Shown: positions 16,696-26,492 of the stretch, piece after piece | Layout: each line of letters opens with the position of its first letter | Numbering within the stretch: position 1 is the first letter of the stretch | NCBI RefSeq assembly: GCF_004770745.1 | Contig: NZ_RQGD01000034.1 | Location: 372,001-436,000 of the forward strand | DNA from: Leptospira ognonensis | GTDB taxonomy: Bacteria; Spirochaetota; Leptospiria; Leptospirales; Leptospiraceae | Direction: 5' to 3' | Length of the DNA: 64,000 nt | The notes under the pieces: model-generated | The model's database searches: none | The model's input: the letters and a program-made list of their open reading frames with translations, nothing else | What the model was told of the DNA's origin: nothing | Program-made: the position numbers and the translations under genes

Positions 16696-18180
16696 TTAAC
16701 CTACTTTACTTGCTAACTTTCGGTGTTTTTCAAAGTCGATATTGGAAAGCGGATTTCTTTGGATTAAATAATCTTGAACAGATGACGCATAAAATAAGGA
16801 AATACAACCATTAAAATGGGCGGCACCTTTTTCTGTGAGAGACAGGCAGGAACGGTAGAGTGGTTCCTTGCAGCTTTGAAGATCCAAGCCATTCTCGGAA
16901 GTTCGATACTGCATATAACCTTCATCTATCAAAAATCGTACTTCTTGAGTATAAACCTCCTCTAAGGGAACGCCAAACTTACTCTGAAACGCATTCAAAT
17001 TGATTTCGCCAAAATAGAAACTCACCGAAATCATTTTTGCCATCATATGCCTTTGTGGAAGTTTATAGAAGTCTTGGATCGGAAATTGGTTCCCCTTTAA
17101 TTTTTGAAAGTAAGGTGCTAAATTTTTCCCAACAGAACCAGAGTTATACGAAATTGTTGTATCAGAAAAACTTTGTGCACCAAGGCCCATGCCTAGGTAA
17201 GATTTACCTTCGATGACACGTTTGGTCAAATATGTACTCGTACCCGTATCGAATGGTATTTTGCTATATGTGTTTTTTCCTGGATTTGCTAAATAACCAG
17301 TTTCAGTAAGAATGACTTTTGCTAGTTTTGCTTGCTCTTTGACATGGCTTAAGACCACGCGTTCTGCTTGGTCTGAGATGCGAGTTAGTTTATAACGCAT
17401 GCGATAGAGCGTAATATAATCTGGCGCCAGGGAGATCGCATGCCTGAGAGTGTGTTCCCATGATTCCATAGATTGATCGGCAAAACCATACATCAAATCT
17501 AAATTGATCTTTTGAAAGCCTGCCCTTCGCATATTGTCGAGAGCTTTTTTGTGATGGATGATTCCATTTTCAGATCTTCCGAGTAATTTTAATAGATTGG
17601 GCTCAGTGACTTGGATGCCCATACTGATTCTCTTAATACCAGCGCGTTGGTAGGATTTCAATTTATCAAAGTCAGAACTTGCGATTTTTGGTGTCGTTTC
17701 AATACTGATTTCGCAGTCATCCGATAAAGTAAAGCACTGGTTGGTGTGTTCAATGTGCTCGGAAATCAGAGAAGCATCTACAAAGGAGGGTGTCCCCCCA
17801 CCAATATCAAACCCCACGATTTTTTTGGGTCCTAATCTCTCCCGATACATTTTGACTTCCAAGTTCAAGTGCGTCATGTACTCTTTCGTTTGGTCCAGCT
17901 CGCTCTGTCCCACCACGGTATACTCACAAAAATAACAGCGAGTTTCACAAAAAGGTATATGGGTATAAAGATTTAAAGAATCGATACCACCAAATGCACT
18001 TAACACTTCCGCATAGACCGCCTCGTTTTTTACGCGGTAAGGGCCCCATGTCAATTCATGAGCGATGGGATAGGCGGTGTTTGCAATATGATGGTTTCGC
18101 TCTCCCGCTTGAAAAATGGCCCGCGGATCAAACGTCGTCTTATCCGCAGGATCCGGCTTTGCCCAAATGGGAAGATTCAT
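16696..18180 (-). CDS. HemN/HutW-like radical SAM protein
   Basis: The 494-residue protein has the coproporphyrinogen-dehydrogenase-like radical SAM signature YTHIPFCETRCYFC (Cys-x3-Cys-x2-Cys) near residue 77, followed by GGGTPSF and the family's GIQVTEPNLLKLLGR and NLDLMYGF motifs. A C-terminal HemN-type domain follows. The family includes true anaerobic coproporphyrinogen oxidases, HemW heme chaperones and the heme-degrading ChuW/HutW methyltransferases. The sequence alone does not choose between them. It overlaps by four bases with the FAD reductase gene upstream, so the reductase may supply electrons, which would fit a redox role in heme metabolism. Confidence 0.8.
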   Translation of the reverse strand: MNLPIWAKPDPADKTTFDPRAIFQAGERNHHIANTAYPIAHELTWGPYRVKNEAVYAEVLSAFGGIDSLNLYTHIPFCETRCYFCEYTVVGQSELDQTKEYMTHLNLEVKMYRERLGPKKIVGFDIGGGTPSFVDASLISEHIEHTNQCFTLSDDCEISIETTPKIASSDFDKLKSYQRAGIKRISMGIQVTEPNLLKLLGRSENGIIHHKKALDNMRRAGFQKINLDLMYGFADQSMESWEHTLRHAISLAPDYITLYRMRYKLTRISDQAERVVLSHVKEQAKLAKVILTETGYLANPGKNTYSKIPFDTGTSTYLTKRVIEGKSYLGMGLGAQSFSDTTISYNSGSVGKNLAPYFQKLKGNQFPIQDFYKLPQRHMMAKMISVSFYFGEINLNAFQSKFGVPLEEVYTQEVRFLIDEGYMQYRTSENGLDLQSCKEPLYRSCLSLTEKGAAHFNGCISLFYASSVQDYLIQRNPLSNIDFEKHRKLASKVG

Positions 18181-19835
18181 TTTAAATAGAGTGCCAATAA
18201 TCGATTGCCGCCTGATACATTGATGGCAGGTATGTGATGGTCTTTTAGAATTAGAAACGCCAGATGCCCCCTTCTTCCTGTCTCACTCAGCACTGCGATC
18301 TGTTTGGCGCCAGATTGATTTAATTTTTGCAAGAGTTCAGGCATCATGGTTCGAATCGATTCCAAGGGAATCCAAAAATCTACATTCTGGTTTTCCTTTT
18401 GTTCCGCACCCACATCTAAAAGGAAGAAGTGAGACCTGTTGTTTTTAATTTCTATTGGTTCCACCCAATCGGTAAGTTTTAATTCCTTTTGAAGTGCTAC
18501 CGTTGCTACAATGTTGAGTGCATCTCGTGAAGTTCCAAAAGCAGGGGAGTAAGAAAAATCTAAATTTGCAAGTGTCTCTAATTTGATCCCTTGTGTGAAG
18601 GCTACTGAAAAGGCATCTAGTCGAGATTTAATATTGGAACCCAGTATATCGAGTCCAAGCACCTTATGATTTTTTTTATGATACAGAAGTTCTAAAATCA
18701 TGTTCTGGCTACCTGGGAAATAGGATTCTTTATCCACGGCATGGACAAAGGCCTTACCAACCTTCTGTTTTCCATACAGTGCCATCGCCGTTCCTACGCT
18801 CAGTCCAACCCTTCCGATCTCGAAGTTCGGAGTACGTAGGATCATACTGCCAGAAAACTCACTCAATTTGATTTTTAAACCTGCTGCATTGGAACCAGCC
18901 ACTTGAGCAGTTTTGTCAGATACGGCGGCTTGCGCATTCCAGCCGGGTCCTTTTTTCGAAGGAACGGATACACAAATGCTACAAGCGTAAATATTTTTGA
19001 TGTTTGTTTGGCAGTATTCATTGATCTTCACAGTCCCATCCTTATGAAGTTTTACGCCTGCTTCACGTAATAATTCTGTCCTGGGTCTGACACCAATGGC
19101 TGCAATGATAAAATCTGTGCGAATTTTTTTACCGTCAATGATGACATCTGTTATGTGATTTTTTTGTATGGAAAAATCGATGTTTTGGTAATTTGTGATG
19201 AGCGTTACTTGATTTTTTAAGATTGATTCTGCAAAGACGGCAACATTCTCAGAAAAGTTTGGAAGGATGTGGTTTGCTTTTTCAATGAGTGTTACTTCCG
19301 CACCTCCACGTACACAGCCGTCTAATGCCTCTAAGCCCATAGAACCACCGCCGAGAATCGTAATCTTCTTTTTTCCGAGTTGGATTTGTTTCTGAATTTC
19401 AACCAAATCATCTAACGTCCGAAAGAATTTATAATTTTCTGTATTTTTCGGAAGGCCTGTAGGTTGGATGGAAAAGGCACCCGTTGCAAAAATAAGTCTA
19501 TCATATTTTAATTCACCGAGATCGTCAGGAGAGGAAAGGTGAAGTATGCTATTTTTCGAATCGATTTTTAAAACTTCTGTCCGAGTGTAGACTTCGATGT
19601 TATAAACTTTCTGAAAATAGTCTTCTCTTTCCTTGTTTAAGTCTTCAAGATTTTTCACTTCTCCACTCAGGTGAAAAGACAAACCAGCCATCGCATAACT
19701 TACTCTTGTATTTCTTTCCAGCAATATAATTCGAGCCTTTCCATCGATTTCCCTTGCCCGAGAGGCAGCAACTGGGCCCGCGAGAGCACCACCAATAATG
19801 ACGATGGTTTTAGGAAGTTCGTAGGTTTCTGGCAT
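18177..19835 (-). CDS. CoA-disulfide-reductase-type FAD oxidoreductase with degenerate rhodanese domain
   Basis: The 552-residue protein has an N-terminal FAD site (IVIIGGALAGPVAA), an NAD(P)H site (ITILGGGSMGLEA) and the later family motif of this oxidoreductase group, then a C-terminal rhodanese-like domain (about 465-552). The active-site Cys that normally lies in the SxxxCGLP segment is Ala here (SYAMAGL). The rhodanese loop reads SETGRRG without Cys. It therefore cannot work as a normal CoA disulfide reductase or persulfide enzyme and more likely passes electrons to a partner. The gene overlaps the HemN-like gene by four bases. Confidence 0.83.
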   Translation of the reverse strand: MPETYELPKTIVIIGGALAGPVAASRAREIDGKARIILLERNTRVSYAMAGLSFHLSGEVKNLEDLNKEREDYFQKVYNIEVYTRTEVLKIDSKNSILHLSSPDDLGELKYDRLIFATGAFSIQPTGLPKNTENYKFFRTLDDLVEIQKQIQLGKKKITILGGGSMGLEALDGCVRGGAEVTLIEKANHILPNFSENVAVFAESILKNQVTLITNYQNIDFSIQKNHITDVIIDGKKIRTDFIIAAIGVRPRTELLREAGVKLHKDGTVKINEYCQTNIKNIYACSICVSVPSKKGPGWNAQAAVSDKTAQVAGSNAAGLKIKLSEFSGSMILRTPNFEIGRVGLSVGTAMALYGKQKVGKAFVHAVDKESYFPGSQNMILELLYHKKNHKVLGLDILGSNIKSRLDAFSVAFTQGIKLETLANLDFSYSPAFGTSRDALNIVATVALQKELKLTDWVEPIEIKNNRSHFFLLDVGAEQKENQNVDFWIPLESIRTMMPELLQKLNQSGAKQIAVLSETGRRGHLAFLILKDHHIPAINVSGGNRLLALYLK

Positions 19836-19956
19836 GGCAACAGTAAAAGTCAGTGGGAATTAAAAGCAACTATTTCTAATACTAACGTTTGAAATCGTAA
19901 AATCTAGGACGGAATTGATTGTTTTTCCGGTCGTTTTTATGGGGAACATAAGATCC

Positions 19957-20031
19957 TCACTTAAAATATACTCCGTAGAGATTGAAAACTACGACCCCAA
20001 AAATGACGCCGACCAAGAAAGGAAGTTTCAC
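19957..20031 (-). CDS. Possible 24-residue membrane peptide
   Basis: A GTG start after a weak GAGAG gives a 24-codon frame (KLPFLVGVIFGVVVFNLYG) that would form one membrane helix. It lies in the same frame as the upstream reductase/epimerase gene, directly after that gene's amber stop. It could be a separate small gene, a readthrough extension, or chance. The remainder of the gap 19836-20061 shows nothing else. Confidence 0.25.
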   Translation of the reverse strand: MKLPFLVGVIFGVVVFNLYGVYFK

Positions 20032-20061
20032 AGTCTCTCGAAACTTACCGGCAAAAGAAAG

Positions 20062-21123
20062 CTAAATGAGTTTTGCTTCTGCCAATTGGTTTATATGCTC
20101 GATAAGGGTTTCAGAAATGGGACGGTAAGATATACCTAAATCTTGTTTGCTATAAGTATTGTTAAGCGAAAAAGATATGCCGATGTTTTTATTTATATAT
20201 TCCCAGCTCAGGCCAAAAAATGGTCCTACCAAGTAGGCTAAAAATTTAGGAAGTAAGGATTTCGGAATCCAGTATTTGTTACCGAAGTGTGTTTTTAATA
20301 TTTTTGCTATACCCAGCATGGAAATCACTTCAGCGGAAACGATATGTCGTCCTGTAACTTTTTCGTTTAAGGCGGCTGCAATGTGTGCTTTCGCTACATC
20401 TCGTACATCAACGATTCCCATATAAAGTTCAGGAACTCCTGTAACAAATTTTCCATTCACCATTGAACGCATAAAGTTGACGCTCGTTCCATCTCCTCTG
20501 TCGGATAAAGAAGGACCTAATACAAAGGATGGATTAATCGTTGTTAAACTCCATCTGTTTTGTTTCTTTTGTATCTCCCAAGCATCTCTTTCGGCTACTG
20601 TTTTTGAATATGGATAAGGTTGGTGGTGGAGTGAGCTTGTTTCGTTCCAGTAGGATTCATCAATGAGTTTTTCAGGAGCTTTCTCGGCATCAGAAGAATC
20701 TCCCATAATGGAGGCAACACTCGATGTTAGTACAACACGACGAACACATGGAAATCGATTCACAGAACTCAATACATTTCTAGTACCGAGTAAGGCAGGT
20801 TCCACAAGTTCTTTTTGCGGGTCTTTGATGCCTTCGATAAAAAATGGAGATGCCATATGTATGACGATTTCACATCCACCTTTATCACCGATGGCCGTAT
20901 CATAAGAACCTTCCTTCAGTAAGTCTGCTTCATAAAACTCGAGTTTCCCTTGATAGGTTTCCGAAAGAGAAAGAAGATGTTTTATTTTATTTTTATCCTT
21001 TAGCGAGCGAACCGTGGTTCTCACAAAAAAGCCATCTTCTAGTAAAAACTTGATTACCCAGGAAGCAATATAGCCGCCTCCACCCGTAACTAAAATTGGT
21101 TTTTGAGTTTTTAATGATTCCAT
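20062..21123 (-). CDS. NAD(P)-dependent reductase/epimerase of the dihydroflavonol-reductase type
   Basis: The 353-residue extended short-chain dehydrogenase has the cofactor motif [13 protein letters not shown] near the N-terminus and the catalytic pair in YPYSKTVAE (Tyr-x3-Lys) near residue 170, with an SSVAS segment supplying the Ser. The family reduces or epimerises carbonyl groups on sugars, steroids or flavonoid-like compounds. The substrate here is unknown. A good AAGGA ribosome binding site lies seven bases before the ATG. The gene ends in a TAG that is followed by 34 further open codons in frame. The cyclase gene ends 11 bases upstream of its start, so it may be the last gene of the purL-cyclase unit. 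Confidence 0.82.
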   Translation of the reverse strand: MESLKTQKPILVTGGGGYIASWVIKFLLEDGFFVRTTVRSLKDKNKIKHLLSLSETYQGKLEFYEADLLKEGSYDTAIGDKGGCEIVIHMASPFFIEGIKDPQKELVEPALLGTRNVLSSVNRFPCVRRVVLTSSVASIMGDSSDAEKAPEKLIDESYWNETSSLHHQPYPYSKTVAERDAWEIQKKQNRWSLTTINPSFVLGPSLSDRGDGTSVNFMRSMVNGKFVTGVPELYMGIVDVRDVAKAHIAAALNEKVTGRHIVSAEVISMLGIAKILKTHFGNKYWIPKSLLPKFLAYLVGPFFGLSWEYINKNIGISFSLNNTYSKQDLGISYRPISETLIEHINQLAEAKLI

Positions 21124-21133
21124 GAAGTATTCC

Positions 21134-23242
21134 TTAAAATTTTAATAATCCTGTCCAGTTAGGAGGAGGGGGCTCCTCAGAAAATGTATATGCCCTATCC
21201 TTATATAATTTTGAAACGGAATCTGTCGGGCAAATCTCTAAACAATATTCAAAACATTCTAGAGCCCCAGAAAAATTTCTCGATTTGTATTCGTGTAACC
21301 CAGTAAAAAAATGAGGTAAGGATTGCTTTTTTTGTTCCTGCTCGGCAGGGCTAGCTGCATTTAACACTTCATAAATGACGATAGGAATGGTTTTACCCTT
21401 TACTATCACCGCGTCAATTTCTCTGAATTCAAGTCCAGTATTTTCTGGAATGTTTCTGCAAACTGAATCGCTAACGATAATAGGAATCCCATAGTTTTTT
21501 GTAAGCCCTTCTAGTCTTGATGCTAGGTTTACATTATCGCCTATCACAGTCGTGTCGAGACGATTGGCTTCGCCGACAGTTCCGAGCATCACACTACCAA
21601 AGTGAATTCCAAATCCTGCATCTAAATGAAAGTCTCGGAAGGTTGTATCTCGCATTCCTCTTACTTCCGTGCACATCGCAAGCGCTGCAAACACAGCATC
21701 CTTTGGTTCTCTTGGAAAAAGTGCCATAATGGCATCACCAATGTATTTATCTATAAAGCCATGACTCGTGCCAATGGCAGGGCCGAGTCGTTCCATATAT
21801 TCATTCAACAGAAGGAACACATCCTTGGCAGGTCTTGATTCGGATAGATTCGTAAAATTTCTGATATCAGAAAATAATATTGTCAGGTTCTGCTCAACAG
21901 AATCCCCGCGATAGACTTCGAGAATCGTTTTCCTATGGAGTATCTCAAGAAACTGATTGGGCACAAAGCGAGAGATGGATTCGTTGATTCTTTTTTCTTC
22001 TTCCAAGGCTTTCTTTTGCGACTCTAAAAGTGCCTGACGGGCTTCTTCTCTTTCTCGTTTCAGACTATTGATTCGATCTCCGATACCGAGACTTAGGAAA
22101 ACGCCCTCGAAAAAACTTCCATACATGGGGCTATAGGAAATAAAATTTGAATAATCTATAAAGCCCAAATTCATTATGATATAGAGAAGGACGCTGACAA
22201 TTAAAAACGACCAGGCAATGAGAAAGTATCTTGCACCCAAATAACCTTGATTATATCTTATAACAGCCGCTATAGTTATAACCGAAATCCCAAAAATGGG
22301 AATGATATTGGCAACTAGGACTTGGTCCTTTAAGTTTAGAAATGAGAGAGATAAAAGACTTAGAATATCGACAAGAATTGTTAGTTTTAGTGCTTTTTTA
22401 ATCCAATTTCTGTCATCGTTAGGAAATAGATACATCCAGGCAAAACAGGTGGCTGCAATCGTCGAAAAAAGCGAGGAGATCGGTCCAAGCATAATCACAA
22501 AAATTGAATTTGAATAATCGATAAACGGTATCCATTGGTTGTTCGAATTGAAAATAAATAATACGAAGCTAAATATATAAAGGCAATAAAATATAAACAG
22601 TTTATCTCTGATGGAGATAAAAAGCACTAGATTATAAAGTAACAAAAGTAACATGGCTCCATAATAGGAACCTGAGACAAAATCAGTAAGTCTGCTAAAC
22701 GTATCAAACTTCTTTTGTGAGAAAAAACGAAGGGGCAATAAGGCAGGGCCTAGAGTTTCTGCTCTTATAAAAATTCGTATTGGTTTGTCCTTTTCAATCT
22801 GAAACGGAAACACGGGACTTTTATTTGGGACCATCATTTGGTCCATAGGTACACGCCTTCCAGCTATCATTTTCGTGTAATTTTTCTGATTAGGATTATC
22901 GACGTAAAATTCTACTTTTGGCAAAAAGTAAGACTCTATATATAAAACCCAATCTTCCCATTCAGACTGAGATTTTAAATCTAAGCGGACCCAGATTACC
23001 GAATCTAAAATTCCAAAAGTGGTATTATGTTTTGAATAGATCCAACTAGCATCTGGTAGATTTCTTACGTTTTCGATTGTGAGATTCGCATTTTTGTCAA
23101 AAAAATAAACTGACGACGAGTTTCCATATAACCAACGCTCGTCGTCAATGAGTGTAAAGTATCCTGTTCCATCATTTCCGGCATGCACTTTACAAGTTGT
23201 TATGGAAAGTGTCGCAAAAAATAAGAGAACAATGAGTTTCAT
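21134..23242 (-). CDS. Class III adenylate cyclase with 7TM (7TMR-DISM) sensor
   Basis: The 702-residue membrane protein has a signal peptide, an extracytoplasmic beta domain of the 7TMR-DISM extracellular type (about 30-170), seven membrane helices (about 185-390), a short coiled-coil linker and a class III cyclase domain. Both metal aspartates are present (FSDIRNFT and GDAIMALF). The Lys of IDKYIGDA and the Asp of [11 protein letters not shown] support ATP over GTP. The C-terminal tail with [16 protein letters not shown] and PPPPNWTG is typical of spirochaete cyclases. It probably makes cAMP in response to an extracellular ligand. The start overlaps the purL stop by four bases. Confidence 0.9.
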   Translation of the reverse strand: MKLIVLLFFATLSITTCKVHAGNDGTGYFTLIDDERWLYGNSSSVYFFDKNANLTIENVRNLPDASWIYSKHNTTFGILDSVIWVRLDLKSQSEWEDWVLYIESYFLPKVEFYVDNPNQKNYTKMIAGRRVPMDQMMVPNKSPVFPFQIEKDKPIRIFIRAETLGPALLPLRFFSQKKFDTFSRLTDFVSGSYYGAMLLLLLYNLVLFISIRDKLFIFYCLYIFSFVLFIFNSNNQWIPFIDYSNSIFVIMLGPISSLFSTIAATCFAWMYLFPNDDRNWIKKALKLTILVDILSLLSLSFLNLKDQVLVANIIPIFGISVITIAAVIRYNQGYLGARYFLIAWSFLIVSVLLYIIMNLGFIDYSNFISYSPMYGSFFEGVFLSLGIGDRINSLKREREEARQALLESQKKALEEEKRINESISRFVPNQFLEILHRKTILEVYRGDSVEQNLTILFSDIRNFTNLSESRPAKDVFLLLNEYMERLGPAIGTSHGFIDKYIGDAIMALFPREPKDAVFAALAMCTEVRGMRDTTFRDFHLDAGFGIHFGSVMLGTVGEANRLDTTVIGDNVNLASRLEGLTKNYGIPIIVSDSVCRNIPENTGLEFREIDAVIVKGKTIPIVIYEVLNAASPAEQEQKKQSLPHFFTGLHEYKSRNFSGALECFEYCLEICPTDSVSKLYKDRAYTFSEEPPPPNWTGLLKF

Positions 23243-25488
23243 TGAAAGGTGCTTTCTAAACCGCTTTCAAAGGATTTCCGCAAATCCTCAATTTTCCAGG
23301 ATAAATTGCCGTCATTTAAGGCAAGATCAAGCGCACCAGTGCTCTCATATTTGCCAATTAGCTCCGCCGAAAGCTGAGCGTCCGAAAAATGTTTTTTGAT
23401 TTGGTCCAAATCTTTCGTTTTTACCGAAAGAATAAAACTAGCGCCTGTTTCACCAAAGAGTAAGGAGTCGAGCCGATTCACTCTTTTCTGCAAAGCCTTT
23501 AAATCTAACTGAATGCCGACATTCCCAAGGATCGCAATTTTGGAAAGGGCAATGAGGAGACCTCCAATAGATAAATCTTTTGCGGCTTGAACGAGACCTA
23601 GTCCATGCAGTTTTAGTAAAGTTTCTATCGTTGCTTTTTCTTTTGCAAAGGAGACTTCGGGGAGCTTGCCTGTATCTTTTTTATGAAAAACATAAAGATA
23701 TTCAGACGCAGAGATGGTAGGTTTGAACTCTCCGACGAGAACGAGAGATATGCTAGAATCCAATTGTTTGGGAAAAGTTTTGATTCCTCGTGCGACATCA
23801 TCAATCACACCAACCATTCCAATCGTGGGAGTAGGGAACACAGGCCCTTCTGGTGATTCATTATAAAAGGAAACATTTCCACCGGTAATCGGAAGTTCAA
23901 GAAAACGACAAGCATCTCCAAGTCCGCGAACGCATTCGCTAAATACATAATAGTTTTCAGGGATGTAAGGATTGCCAAAGTTCAAATTGTTTGTCACGCC
24001 ATAAGGAGTTGCACCCGTTGCTGCGACATTCCTTGCAGATTCAAAGACAGCTATCGCTGCCCCTTGGTAAGGGTCTAGATATGTATAGCGCGAGTTACAA
24101 TCAGTGGCAACGGCGATTCCCTTTTTGGTTCCAGGGATTCTAACGAGGCCACCATCTTCTCCTGGTGGCACTACCTTTACGAGTCCTACTTCTGTATCAT
24201 ATTGTTCATAGACTGGTCTTCTTGAACTCACATTCCATGAAGCTAAAAACTTTATGAGAGTCTCTTTGATTTCCGTAAGGGCAGGCGGTTTAATGTATGA
24301 TTCATCAAATTTTAATGCATCATCTAAATAAGTAGGTCTTTTCACTTCCCGTAAATATCTGGGTGCCCCACCACCTAAAACTAAACAGTCGGCAGGAATC
24401 TCGGATTTTAATACTCCATCTTTACGAATTCGTATCATACCGTCAGCAGTCACAGAGCCAATTTCAGATGAATGTAGACCCCATTTTTGAAATATAGCGA
24501 TTAATTCTTCTTCTTTTCCTAGTTCTGGAATGACAAGCATCCGTTCTTGAGATTCGGAGAGCATGATTTCGTAGGCATTCATACCAGCTTCACGTAACGG
24601 AACTTTGTCGAGGTCTACATCCATACCCGTTTTGCCTTTGGCACTCATTTCTGAGGTAGCACATGAGATTCCTGCTGCACCCATATCTTGGATGCCAACA
24701 AGCACTTTTTTTTGTATAGCTTCTAGAGATGCTTCCATCAGAAGCTTCTCCATAAAGGGATCTCCAACCTGAACAGCTGATCTTTTTTCTTCTGATTCTT
24801 TGGATAGATCCTTTGAAGCAAAACTTGCCCCATGGATGCCATCACGACCAGTGGTAGCTCCAACAATATAAACTTTGTTTCCCACCATACCTTTTGTCGA
24901 AGCCGATGCCATTTCATCGTGTTTGGCGATACCGATTGTCATTGCATTGACAAGAGGGTTTTTAGTAAACGTAGGATGGATGAATAATTCTCCGCCTCCA
25001 ACAGCTATCCCCAATGAATTTCCATAATCCCCGATACCTTTGACGGCTCTCGTAAGTAAATATTTGTTTCGAGATTCTGTTGGTTCACCAAATCTGAGTG
25101 AGTTGAGAGAAGTGATTGGCCTTGCACCCATGGTAAAAATATCACGCATGATGCCACCAACTCCCGTTGCAGCACCTTGGTATGGTTCTACGGCAGTAGG
25201 ATGATTATGACTTTCGATTTTAAAAACAAGCGCTAAATTGTCACCGATATCCATGGCGCCAGCATTTTCCTCACCTGCTGCAGCAAGAAGCTTATCTGAT
25301 TTTGTAGGTAACGTTTTTAATTGAAGGATGGAATTTTTGTAAGAACAATGCTCTGACCACATAGCGGAAAAAATTCCAAGTTCCGTTGAATTTGGAACGC
25401 GTCCTAATATTTTATTAATTTCATTAAACTCATCTTCTGTTAATCCGTGTTCTTTGGCGTCATTGAGTGTTACCTGGGTTTTTTCCAT
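23239..25488 (-). CDS. purL: Phosphoribosylformylglycinamidine synthase subunit PurL
   Basis: PurL catalyses the ATP-dependent amidation of FGAR to FGAM in purine synthesis. At 749 residues it is the small form that needs separate PurQ and PurS subunits, neither of which is here. Signature segments include SHNHPTAVEPYQGAATGVGGIMRD split around the active site, GGGELFIHPTF, and the glycine-rich ITGGNVSFYNES in the second half. AAGGA precedes the ATG. It follows a flavin reductase gene by 11 bases and overlaps the cyclase gene, which is an unusual pairing of purine synthesis and signalling. Confidence 0.95.
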   Translation of the reverse strand: MEKTQVTLNDAKEHGLTEDEFNEINKILGRVPNSTELGIFSAMWSEHCSYKNSILQLKTLPTKSDKLLAAAGEENAGAMDIGDNLALVFKIESHNHPTAVEPYQGAATGVGGIMRDIFTMGARPITSLNSLRFGEPTESRNKYLLTRAVKGIGDYGNSLGIAVGGGELFIHPTFTKNPLVNAMTIGIAKHDEMASASTKGMVGNKVYIVGATTGRDGIHGASFASKDLSKESEEKRSAVQVGDPFMEKLLMEASLEAIQKKVLVGIQDMGAAGISCATSEMSAKGKTGMDVDLDKVPLREAGMNAYEIMLSESQERMLVIPELGKEEELIAIFQKWGLHSSEIGSVTADGMIRIRKDGVLKSEIPADCLVLGGGAPRYLREVKRPTYLDDALKFDESYIKPPALTEIKETLIKFLASWNVSSRRPVYEQYDTEVGLVKVVPPGEDGGLVRIPGTKKGIAVATDCNSRYTYLDPYQGAAIAVFESARNVAATGATPYGVTNNLNFGNPYIPENYYVFSECVRGLGDACRFLELPITGGNVSFYNESPEGPVFPTPTIGMVGVIDDVARGIKTFPKQLDSSISLVLVGEFKPTISASEYLYVFHKKDTGKLPEVSFAKEKATIETLLKLHGLGLVQAAKDLSIGGLLIALSKIAILGNVGIQLDLKALQKRVNRLDSLLFGETGASFILSVKTKDLDQIKKHFSDAQLSAELIGKYESTGALDLALNDGNLSWKIEDLRKSFESGLESTFQ

Positions 25489-25499
25489 AAATACAATCC

Positions 25500-25979
25500 T
25501 TATATAATGTCTTTATAATTTCTATTGAAATAGAGGAGAGGTTTTCCTTCCTGGACCTGTGCCTCTCTGACCTCTCCAAGAACGAGGTAATGGTCGCCAG
25601 CATCGATCATTTGATGCAGTTTACAATCCAGATTGACCAGGGCACCCGTAAGGAAGGGTAATCCCGATTTGCTAACTGTTGGCTTTAGTAAATTTAAAAC
25701 TTCCTCTTTGTCCAGGGAACTAGAAGCAAAATCAGCGGAAATTTGTTTTTGTTCCGAGGAGAGAATATTCACAGAAAAGGATGCCGAGGTTTCGATCTCA
25801 TGTTTTGCCTGACTTCCTTTCGCCAAACAGAAAAGTACGAGGGGAGGATCCAGAGATACCGAAGAAAAACTCGATACTGTGATGCCGCCAGATTTATTTG
25901 AAGAACGGTAACAAATGACGGTGACACCGCTTGCCCAAAGAGAAAGTGCTGATTTAAATGTCGTGGAATCGAAGCTCAT
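25500..25979 (-). CDS. Flavin reductase (FMN-binding split barrel)
   Basis: The 159-residue protein belongs to the HpaC/flavin reductase-like family. It has an N-terminal ALSLWASGVTVICY, the SSFSSVSLDPPLVLFCL segment and the characteristic GDHYLVLGEVREAQ near the C-terminus. It uses NAD(P)H to reduce free flavin, often for a monooxygenase partner; no partner is adjacent. AGGA precedes the ATG. It diverges from a Fur-family regulator, and the shared upstream region has Fur-box-like sequences, so iron or peroxide control is possible. Confidence 0.87.
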   Translation of the reverse strand: MSFDSTTFKSALSLWASGVTVICYRSSNKSGGITVSSFSSVSLDPPLVLFCLAKGSQAKHEIETSASFSVNILSSEQKQISADFASSSLDKEEVLNLLKPTVSKSGLPFLTGALVNLDCKLHQMIDAGDHYLVLGEVREAQVQEGKPLLYFNRNYKDII

Positions 25980-25993
25980 GGAATCCTCATAGG

Positions 25994-26042
25994 TTGATAA
26001 ATATCAATATTTAGAATCAGAATAATAATGAAAATCAATTTG
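25994..26042. promoter_or_regulatory. Fur/PerR-box-like inverted repeats
   Basis: Two candidate operators lie between the divergent flavin reductase and Fur-family genes. TTGATA-AA-TATCAA (25994-26007) is a perfect inverted repeat. AATAAT-GAAAAT-C-AATTTG (26024-26042) resembles the 6-6-1-6 Fur box GATAAT-GATAAT-C-ATTATC. Autoregulation by the adjacent Fur-family protein is the simplest reading. Confidence 0.4.
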
Positions 26043-26083
26043 ACCATCCCGATTCGAAGGTGTTAGAATAAATGAAAGGGTAA

Positions 26084-26461
26084 ATGATTTTGATGAAAAC
26101 ACTTACAAAACACAGAGAATTGATTTTCCAAGACTTGACAGCAAGAAAAGACCACCCAACAGCCAAGATGGTTTTTGAATCGGTGAAAGGAAAAGCAGAC
26201 CGAATTAGTTTTGCTACTGTCTATAATTCTCTCGAATATTTGGTCGAGCATGGGCTGATCAATAAGCTCAATATGGAATCCGAGTCCATCCGATATGATG
26301 CTTTCCTCGAGAACCACTCGCACTTGATCTGTCGAAATTGTGGAAAAGTATATGATGTTCCCAGCCTGAGTCTAAATACCAATGACGTCAATTTCGACGA
26401 ATTAGGCTTTAAAGTAGACCGGATCGATATTTCTATTCTGGGGCGCTGCCTAAACTGCTAA
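26084..26461 (+). CDS. Fur-family metalloregulator, PerR-like
   Basis: The 125-residue protein has the winged-helix segment HPTAKMVFESVK and ISFATVYNSLEYLVEHGLI typical of Fur and PerR. The metal region NHSHLICRNCGKVYDV follows, and a second CxxC (CLNC) sits at the very C-terminus. The two CxxC pairs would make the structural Zn site. Whether it senses iron, peroxide or zinc cannot be decided. A shorter start at ATG 26093 is possible. It stands divergent to a flavin reductase, with Fur-box-like repeats between them. Confidence 0.86.
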   Translation: MILMKTLTKHRELIFQDLTARKDHPTAKMVFESVKGKADRISFATVYNSLEYLVEHGLINKLNMESESIRYDAFLENHSHLICRNCGKVYDVPSLSLNTNDVNFDELGFKVDRIDISILGRCLNC

Positions 26462-26492
26462 TTTTTTCTAGGTAAAAAAGCTCCCGCCTTGG

